Shown here: piece after piece, positions 15,378 to 19,845 of the stretch | Numbering within the stretch: the first letter of the stretch is position 1 | How the letters are laid out: each line of letters begins with the position of its first letter | NCBI GenBank assembly: GCA_022600255.1 | Contig: JAHZKU010000232.1 | Location: 1 to 19,845 of the forward strand | Length of the DNA stretch: 19,845 nt | Reading direction: 5' to 3' | Source: Actinomycetes bacterium | GTDB taxonomy: Bacteria > Actinomycetota > Actinomycetes > S36-B12 > GCA-2699445 | Notes under the pieces: model-generated | The model's database searches: none | The model's input: the letters and a program-made list of their open reading frames with translations, nothing else | Told to the model about the DNA's origin: nothing | Program-made: the position numbers and the translations under genes

Positions 15378-15414
15378 AGTTGACGCTAATGTCAACTTGA
15401 TAGGGCTGTCAAGT
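15378..15414. promoter_or_regulatory. Two tandem TTGA-N8-TCAA palindromes at the carboxylase promoter (candidate operator)
   Basis: Site A is AGTTGA-N8-TCAACT (15378-15397; arms extend to AAGTTGAC/GTCAACTT at 15377-15384 and 15391-15398). Site B is ACTTGA-N8-TCAAGT (15395-15414). The two share geometry, have centres 17 bp apart and overlap by 3 bp. They lie 17-53 bp upstream of the carboxyltransferase start. Their symmetry suggests a dimeric repressor, possibly the TetR-family protein of this operon. Confidence 0.6.
15383..15412 (-). promoter_or_regulatory. Candidate promoter of the carboxylase operon
   Basis: On the minus strand a consensus -35 TTGACA (15407-15412) is followed after 18 bp by TAGCGT (15383-15388), which fits only TAnnnT of the -10 consensus. 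Both boxes lie within the tandem palindromes, so a bound repressor would block them. Confidence 0.45.
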
Positions 15415-15510
15415 GTGTTACGCGACTCTTTCCGGCGACGTTTGCCATCATTCTGGCTGGGAAAGCCCCACCTGACCACCATTTGTCGGGTGATACCCCC
15501 CGCCATCAGG

Positions 15511-15571
15511 CCAGCCACCGGCTGGGTGAAAGAGGTGGCTGAGCTTATCGAGTGGGGCGCAAGGCCCCCAC
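15511..15571 (+). promoter_or_regulatory. Hairpin-rich leader of the L,D-transpeptidase gene
   Basis: CCAGCC (15511-15516) can pair with GGCTGG (15520-15525). The overlapping CAGCCACC (15512-15519) can instead pair with GGTGGCTG (15534-15541). A third hairpin, GTGGGG/CCCCAC (15552-15557/15566-15571), ends 12 nt before the ribosome site AGGAG (15584-15588). The first two exclude each other, as in leader switches. The transcription start is unknown, so it is not certain that all are transcribed. Confidence 0.4.
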
Positions 15572-15592
15572 GCGGGCGCGAAGAGGAGAAGA

Positions 15593-16816
15593 ATGACTAC
15601 CGAACCCCAACACCCGAACCAAGATCAAGATGCCGCTGGCCCCAAGGCCAAACGCCGGTTCGGGACGAAGACCTACGTTGCGGCCAGCCTTGTTGGTGTG
15701 GTCGCCGCCGCTGGGGCGGCGATGGCAGGCACCGTCGCCTACCAAGCGGCCAATACTCCGGCCGTGGTGACGTCAGCCCTCTTCGGAAACAACAACGTCA
15801 CATTCGAGCAGGAGCCGCAGATCGCCGTGGAAAACGGTCGGATCGAATCGGTCAAGGTCAAGCCGGTGGGCGGCGGTCAGTCCCTAGAGGGATACCTGCA
15901 AAGCGACGGCTCCGTTTATCGAATCGACACCACGGACATGGCTTTCGGCACCAAGTACAAGGTCACAACTGTGGCCGCCAACCGAAGCGGTAGTGAGACC
16001 GTGGCTCGTGAGTCGTTTCGCGTGTTCCAGCCCAGTTCCACCATCTCAGCCGGGGTGAACGTCACCGATGGCGCCACTTACGGCGTGGGGATGCCCATCA
16101 CTGTCACCTTCACCGGACCGGTCAGCGATCGCGCAGCCGTAGAGAGCCGCCTCCAGGTGACCACTGACGCCGCCAAGACCGTCGAGGGTCGATGGTCTTG
16201 GGACAGCGATACCAGCGTGTCCTACCGACCAAAGAACTACTGGCCCGCAAATACCACGGTCAAGCTAGCGGGTGACACCAAAGGCGTTGCAGTCGGGAAC
16301 GGCGTCGCGATGGAAACCAACATCAATCGCACGTTCGAGATCGGCGACAAGGTGGTGATGGTGATTGACTCCAACACCCACCAGATGCAGTTCAAGAAAA
16401 ACGGCAAAACCGTTCGGGAAATGCCGGTGTCATTAGGCCGTCCTGGGTACGAAACGCGCTCTGGAATCAAGGTGTTGATGTCGCAGGAGCAGGACATCGT
16501 GTTTGATGCGGCCACAATGGGTGTGGCCGAGGACGATCCTGAGTACTACCGCCTCGACATCGCCTACGCGATGCGGCTCACCTGGTCTGGTGAGTACATC
16601 CACTCCGCACCTTGGTCAGTGGGGTCGCAGGGATACAGCAACGTCAGTCACGGCTGCACAAACGTCAGCACCGAAAACGCCATTTGGATCATGGAGAACA
16701 GCAACGTGGGTGACATCGTAGACACCCGCAACACCGGGCGAGAGCAAGATCTCGGCAACGGAATCACGGTCTGGAACGAGTCCTGGTCCGAATGGAAGGC
16801 CGGCAGCGCGCTATAG
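15593..16816 (+). CDS. L,D-transpeptidase (YkuD domain) with Ig-like domains
   Basis: A 407-residue cell-wall enzyme that forms 3-3 cross-links in peptidoglycan outside the membrane. A cytoplasmic tail of about 27 residues is followed by one hydrophobic segment (about 28-50), a membrane anchor or uncleaved signal. Residues about 75-250 look like Ig-like modules (YRPKNYWPANTTVKL is typical). The YkuD domain (about 254-380) holds IHSAPWS (His337) and the active-site SHGCTN with His353 and Cys355, very like mycobacterial LdtMt2. A Trp-rich tail (VWNESWSEW) ends the protein. ATG at 15593 is preceded by AGGAG at good spacing. The gene is divergent from the carboxylase operon across 231 bp. Confidence 0.95.
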   Translation: MTTEPQHPNQDQDAAGPKAKRRFGTKTYVAASLVGVVAAAGAAMAGTVAYQAANTPAVVTSALFGNNNVTFEQEPQIAVENGRIESVKVKPVGGGQSLEGYLQSDGSVYRIDTTDMAFGTKYKVTTVAANRSGSETVARESFRVFQPSSTISAGVNVTDGATYGVGMPITVTFTGPVSDRAAVESRLQVTTDAAKTVEGRWSWDSDTSVSYRPKNYWPANTTVKLAGDTKGVAVGNGVAMETNINRTFEIGDKVVMVIDSNTHQMQFKKNGKTVREMPVSLGRPGYETRSGIKVLMSQEQDIVFDAATMGVAEDDPEYYRLDIAYAMRLTWSGEYIHSAPWSVGSQGYSNVSHGCTNVSTENAIWIMENSNVGDIVDTRNTGREQDLGNGITVWNESWSEWKAGSAL

Positions 16817-17131
16817 GGAGCGGGCGCGGAACGTGGGGCCTTGGGCCTGCAACGCCGTACTTGATCGCATGGGTGGCTGCAGTTAGACCGCTTTGATGCT
16901 GTCGTCCCGCTCCACGGAAGTGCAAGTGCAAGTGGAAGCGGCCCCCAAATCGCGCCGCTGGCTCACACAGTCCGCCAGTTGGCCTAGTACTCGGTCCGGA
17001 CTTACCGCGATAGCCCGAGATTTCGACGGTGAATCCGCCCGGTGCTGTTGCACACATGATTCGTTGGGATCAGGCGACGACGGCGCAACCTCAAGCACGA
17101 CCTGAGCTTCCTGCTGGGCTGCAGACTCTCG
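16817..17131. other. Region between the L,D-transpeptidase and the B2-like gene
   Basis: This 315-bp stretch separates two convergent genes. It holds no gene that I recognise. A 71-codon minus-strand frame (listed separately) and a similar plus-strand frame (16893-17105) cross it; they overlap and cannot both be real. A short direct repeat, AGTGCA-AGTGCA, lies at 16919-16930. No clear terminator was seen after the transpeptidase stop. Confidence 0.5.
16883..17098 (-). CDS. Doubtful small ORF downstream of the B2-like gene
   Basis: A 71-codon frame starting at GTG, 33 nt after the B2-like stop and in the same frame, so the reading frame is open from that TAA onward. Its product is polar, with a C-terminal part containing STCTCTS followed by VERDDSIKAV. 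AGGAAG lies about 10 nt before the GTG, further than ideal. I recognise no family. Position next to a B2-like protease makes a precursor peptide thinkable, but the usual lasso leader pattern (Y..P.L...G) is absent. It may be non-coding. Confidence 0.2.
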   Translation of the reverse strand: MLEVAPSSPDPNESCVQQHRADSPSKSRAIAVSPDRVLGQLADCVSQRRDLGAASTCTCTSVERDDSIKAV

Positions 17132-17629
17132 TTAGGACGCAGGGACTGGGGCTTGCTGCAGCGTGAGCGGTTCGGTGATACCGGCCGGCACGAAACAACT
17201 CGCTGCTGCAAAGTCACGTGCCTCCCGGCCACCAGTAATGACCCCGCGTCGTCCCACCAGCCAGGCATGCGCCCCCCAAGCCTCGGACTTGTTCGGAGAA
17301 AGGCCGATGACAACAACTCCCGGTTGCGCTCTGCGCCGCAACATCAACTGCCCCGCCGTGGCGCGGTCTAGGCAGCGGGGGTCATACGGTAGCCGGGCGG
17401 CAGCGGATCGCACGGCCAGTGCTACGGAGCGCTCCATCGGATCCGCACTAGGTAGCAAGCAGCTCGGGTCGGTGCCCGCAGCGAAGGTGTCTTTGGGGGC
17501 CTTAGAGGTGCCCAACCAGCGGCTCCAGCTCGGCATGGCGAAGGAGCGGCGCACGGCGGTTGCCATCAGGGTCAAGGACGCTGCCTCGACGACGCGAGCG
17601 CGATGTCGCCATTTCGGGTGAACCAACAC
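17132..17629 (-). CDS. Lasso peptide B2-like protein (McjB C-terminal / transglutaminase-like protease)
   Basis: A 165-residue protein matching the McjB C-terminal (B2) family, cysteine proteases that cut the leader from lasso-peptide precursors. The N-terminal amphipathic or hydrophobic part (RARVVEAASLTLMATAVRRS) is usual for B2. The core carries RCLDRATAGQLMLRRR with putative catalytic Cys86, then VVIGL and GAHAWLVGRRG with putative His121. The acidic residue that often follows AHAW is Val here. No B1 (RRE), lasso cyclase, transporter or obvious precursor gene lies nearby, so its substrate is unknown; family members outside lasso clusters are common. GTG at 17629 is the first start after an in-frame stop, with no clear ribosome site. 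The gene is divergent from the MoeA-like gene across 59 bp. Confidence 0.75.
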   Translation of the reverse strand: MLVHPKWRHRARVVEAASLTLMATAVRRSFAMPSWSRWLGTSKAPKDTFAAGTDPSCLLPSADPMERSVALAVRSAAARLPYDPRCLDRATAGQLMLRRRAQPGVVVIGLSPNKSEAWGAHAWLVGRRGVITGGREARDFAAASCFVPAGITEPLTLQQAPVPAS

Positions 17630-17688
17630 TGCGCCATTCTACGTGTCGGTAGACCCGATCCGACGCGAATATCGGCAGACTGTCCTAC

Positions 17689-18888
17689 ATGGTTCAGGCG
17701 GATTGGCGAACAGCTACTCAAATTGCAGGCGACGTGGAAGCCGGACGGCCCGTGCGGGTGGGGCTCCATTCCGCGATTGGCCACGTGCTCGCACAACCCG
17801 TGGCGGCCCTGGCGGACCTGCCTGCGTTCCCTTGTGCTGATCAATCCGGTTTCGCAGTACGCGGGTTCGGGCCTTGGACCGTGCGGGGGAACGGGAATCC
17901 GCAAGAAGGCGACGCCGCCCCCATCACAGCCGGCGCAGCGATCCCCGAGGGCTGCGATGCCGTGCTACCCAACAGCGAAGCCTTGCTCGAACAGGGCGCC
18001 CGCTTCACGCATGTGAGTGTGGGCGACCCACGCACCGGGCAACCGGCTCGGCGCGCCGGCGAGTTACCTCTGGGCTACGGCGTACGGCAACCGCAGGCTT
18101 CGGCTGCGAAGGGCGACCTCCTCATCAAGTCAGGCGTCCGCGTCTCGGCTGGCACCGCAGCGTTAGCCGCCGCCGCTGGCGCAGATGACTTGACCGTGAT
18201 CCCGCCGCCGACGATCGCCCCCGTATTACGCAACGGTGGGCTGTTGTCAGACGGTCCCCCTCGCCGTGGCAAGGATCGCGCGGTGCTGGCCACGCTGGCT
18301 CCAGCCTGGGCGATGATGTCGGGGGCCCGCAGCCTGCCGGAGGTGACCGCACCAGAAAAGCCCGCAGCGTTGGCCGATGCCATCGATGCCGCGGGCGGCG
18401 ATATTGTCCTGGTGACGCCGTCCAGCTCCGCTGAGACGCTCGATACTGCTATGGCTGCTTTAAAGCGGCTAGGTGCCACGATCCTGATTTCCGAAATCGT
18501 GTGCCAGCCTGGCGGTCGCACCCTCTACGCCGAGCTGACCGATGGACGCCGGGTACTGTGCCTTCCGCTAGATCCTTCTGCCGCGATGGTTGCACTTGCG
18601 ACCATTCTCACCCCGGCGCTGCACGCGCTGGCCGGAAGCCCCCATCTCAGTCGGCCTGCCAAAGCCATGCTGCGGCGCGGTGTCACCGGCAATGCTGCGG
18701 ATCGGGCTATCCCCGTGATTATTGAGAAGGGCGAGTTGGCGGACCTCGCTGACCCGCAGCCTTGGTCTGGTCCAGCTGATCTGGGGCCGTTCTCGGTAGC
18801 TGATGGCATTGCGTTCATCGAGCAGGGCCGCGGCGAGGCCCACGAATCCGTATCGATTGTGCCGATCCCAGGCGCCGACACGCGGTGA
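17689..18888 (+). CDS. MoeA-like protein (molybdopterin molybdotransferase family), degenerate
   Basis: A 399-residue protein with the length and order of MoeA, which inserts molybdenum into adenylylated molybdopterin. Recognisable parts are the N-terminal helix and PFPCADQSGFAVRG-like loop (46-59; usually ..SAMDGYA), PITAGAAIPEGCDAVLP (78-94), a GDLLIKSGVRVSAGTAALAA stretch (142-161), and the C-terminal domain with ISEIVCQPGGRTLY (usually ..RPGKP..) and LCLPLDPSAAMVA (usually GLPGNP.SA). The central TGG.S.G motif is replaced by TPSSSAE near 243-249. With three key motifs altered it may not be catalytic. ATG at 17689 has no ribosome site just upstream, so translation may be leaderless. No other molybdenum-cofactor gene is in the window. 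Confidence 0.8.
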   Translation: MVQADWRTATQIAGDVEAGRPVRVGLHSAIGHVLAQPVAALADLPAFPCADQSGFAVRGFGPWTVRGNGNPQEGDAAPITAGAAIPEGCDAVLPNSEALLEQGARFTHVSVGDPRTGQPARRAGELPLGYGVRQPQASAAKGDLLIKSGVRVSAGTAALAAAAGADDLTVIPPPTIAPVLRNGGLLSDGPPRRGKDRAVLATLAPAWAMMSGARSLPEVTAPEKPAALADAIDAAGGDIVLVTPSSSAETLDTAMAALKRLGATILISEIVCQPGGRTLYAELTDGRRVLCLPLDPSAAMVALATILTPALHALAGSPHLSRPAKAMLRRGVTGNAADRAIPVIIEKGELADLADPQPWSGPADLGPFSVADGIAFIEQGRGEAHESVSIVPIPGADTR

Positions 18889-19015
18889 CTCCCTCGCCAC
18901 CTTTCCCACGCAGGTCCAGTCGGCGGTGCGTCTTCTGCCCTTTTGTGCACTAAGCCAAGCCCAAGAGCGACGCACTCATCTCACGGCAGGGCACTGAGGC
19001 CTCCCAACCGGCGAC

Positions 19016-19845
19016 TTACTGCAAAGTGGTGGCCCAGTGCGCCAGACTGCGTCCGCTGCGGCGCAGCGACTCCAAGCGAGCGCCCACCAACAAGAGCCCA
19101 ACACCAGCGACCGCGAGTGGCACCCAGGCTGGCAGATCCGCGCTCAACTTGGTCAGCACCGGGATCACGATGATCCCGATGGCGATGATGGCGGGCACAA
19201 TCGCCCCGGCTTGTTTGGCCATCACCCCAAAGATGAGTAGCGCAGCGCCAACCACAAGGACGAACCAACCACGCCAACTCGCGGCACCATCGGGCCAAGT
19301 CCAGGCCGACACGGCCGTTGGCACCAGCAGAAGGGTCATTGCTGGCCCGAGCGTCAACATCGACGAGACTTTCATCGGCCGAAGTTTGAGGAACAGTACC
19401 GTCGCGGCACCTAGGGCCACGGCGCCCGACCAGGTGTACGCCTCCAGCGGAGCTTGCGGGTACTGACCGTCAATCAGTCGCGCCACCTGCAGCCAGGTCA
19501 CCCCAACTGCGATCAACGCGGAAAGCCCCGCAGCCAACGGCTTGAACCGCAACAGCACGACCAGCACCCACCAAGCGACCAGGACGATCACGACGCGAAC
19601 AGTATCTCCCGTTGCAGCACCAGACAACGGAACAGGCAGCGACTCAGCAGTGGTGGCCAAGAGAGCCAGCAAGGCCGGCGCGAGTAGCCAGACCCGGTAA
19701 CGTGCCTGCTCCGGCGACGAGGTGGTCCGCAACCACAGCCAACCCACCACCGTGACCGCAACCGCGATCGGGATCGTCCAGGCCTCCAACACGGACTGCG
19801 CTGAAGTATCAGCTAACCACCCCACGTACCACCACAACCCCAGAA
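19016..19845 (-). CDS. SCO7613-family polytopic membrane protein (C-terminal part)
   Basis: The frame is open to the right edge of the window, so at least 276 C-terminal residues of a larger membrane protein are seen. It contains about eight hydrophobic segments. The pattern LEAYTWSGAVALG, then SSMLTLGPAMTLLLVP, then LPAWVPLAVAGVGLLLVGARLESLRRSGRS at the end matches, from memory, the C terminus of the large actinobacterial integral membrane proteins named after SCO7613. Their function is unknown. An internal TTG at 19837 exists but is not a likely start, because such proteins are usually far longer. It converges on the MoeA-like gene with a 127-bp gap in which I see no strong terminator. Confidence 0.8.
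   Translation of the reverse strand, partial: LGLWWYVGWLADTSAQSVLEAWTIPIAVAVTVVGWLWLRTTSSPEQARYRVWLLAPALLALLATTAESLPVPLSGAATGDTVRVVIVLVAWWVLVVLLRFKPLAAGLSALIAVGVTWLQVARLIDGQYPQAPLEAYTWSGAVALGAATVLFLKLRPMKVSSMLTLGPAMTLLLVPTAVSAWTWPDGAASWRGWFVLVVGAALLIFGVMAKQAGAIVPAIIAIGIIVIPVLTKLSADLPAWVPLAVAGVGLLLVGARLESLRRSGRSLAHWATTLQ

Noticed and set aside
15481..15571. c-di-AMP (ydaO-type) riboswitch before the cell-wall enzyme
   Set aside because: A GGGTGAAA stretch drew attention, but the other conserved blocks of that riboswitch class are not present in the leader.
15397..15993. 198-codon plus-strand frame overlapping the L,D-transpeptidase start
   Set aside because: It is out of frame with the transpeptidase, which has a clear ribosome site and an active-site motif; the product is Arg/Gly-rich.
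16893..17105. 70-codon plus-strand frame in the gap after the transpeptidase
   Set aside because: It is opposite the doubtful minus-strand ORF, lacks a ribosome site and resembles nothing known; neither strand can be favoured firmly.
18926..18974. GTGCGTC...GACGCAC complementary arms between the MoeA-like and membrane protein genes
   Set aside because: The loop is about 35 nt and no T tract follows, so it is too weak to call a terminator.
1..19845. CRISPR arrays, insertion sequences, prophage or defence genes
   Set aside because: No repeat-spacer pattern, transposase, integrase or recognisable defence gene was seen on either strand; recQ alone is a housekeeping repair gene.

Overview
The window looks like chromosomal DNA of a fairly GC-rich actinobacterium. 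The evidence is the gene content: a SCO7613-type membrane protein, a RecQ with a C-terminal phosphoribosyltransferase-like domain, an LdtMt2-like L,D-transpeptidase, and a response regulator/kinase/GerMN-lipoprotein operon laid out like mtrA-mtrB-lpqB. GTG and TTG starts and TGA stops are frequent. No mobile element, integrase, CRISPR array or prophage gene was seen.

Layout. (1) 1-340, minus: start of a PPi-type phosphofructokinase cut by the window edge. (2) 520-606, plus: tRNA-Ser(TGA). (3) 883-2961, plus: RecQ helicase. (4) 3059-3940, minus: alpha/beta hydrolase, convergent with recQ. (5) 4009-6696, minus: a three-gene signalling operon (OmpR-type regulator, sensor kinase, short GerMN lipoprotein). 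(6) 6787-15361, minus: the main metabolic block, a carboxylation pathway for a branched acyl-CoA of the Atu/Liu type. In transcription order it holds a carboxyltransferase (frameshifted in this sequence), a biotin carboxylase/BCCP subunit, AtuA and a TetR regulator, then after a 130-bp gap an acyl-CoA dehydrogenase and a LiuC/AtuE-type enoyl-CoA hydratase. Most genes in it overlap by 1-8 nt. (7) 15593-16816, plus: L,D-transpeptidase, divergent from the block. (8) 16883-17629, minus: a lasso-peptide B2-like (McjB C-terminal) protein and a doubtful small ORF. (9) 17689-18888, plus: a degenerate MoeA-like protein, divergent from the B2-like gene. (10) 19016-19845, minus: C-terminal part of a SCO7613-family membrane protein, cut by the window edge.

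How the genes work together. The dehydrogenase would make a 2,3-unsaturated branched acyl-CoA, the two-subunit carboxylase would carboxylate the gamma-methyl carbon, and the hydratase would hydrate the glutaconyl-CoA product. AtuA is the marker that leans towards acyclic-terpene-like substrates rather than plain leucine degradation. No HMG-CoA lyase gene is present in the window. The carboxylase promoter carries two tandem palindromes of the form TTGA-N8-TCAA, which are candidate operators.

Most unusual observations: two perfect 24-bp palindromes only 12 bp apart inside the lipoprotein gene; a single-base deletion that breaks the carboxyltransferase; the tandem operator-like palindromes; mutually exclusive hairpins in the L,D-transpeptidase leader; and an orphan B2-like protease gene back to back with a MoeA-like protein that has lost its usual motifs. 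I did not find a clearly new multi-gene system. The B2/MoeA-like pair and the palindromes are the best leads.
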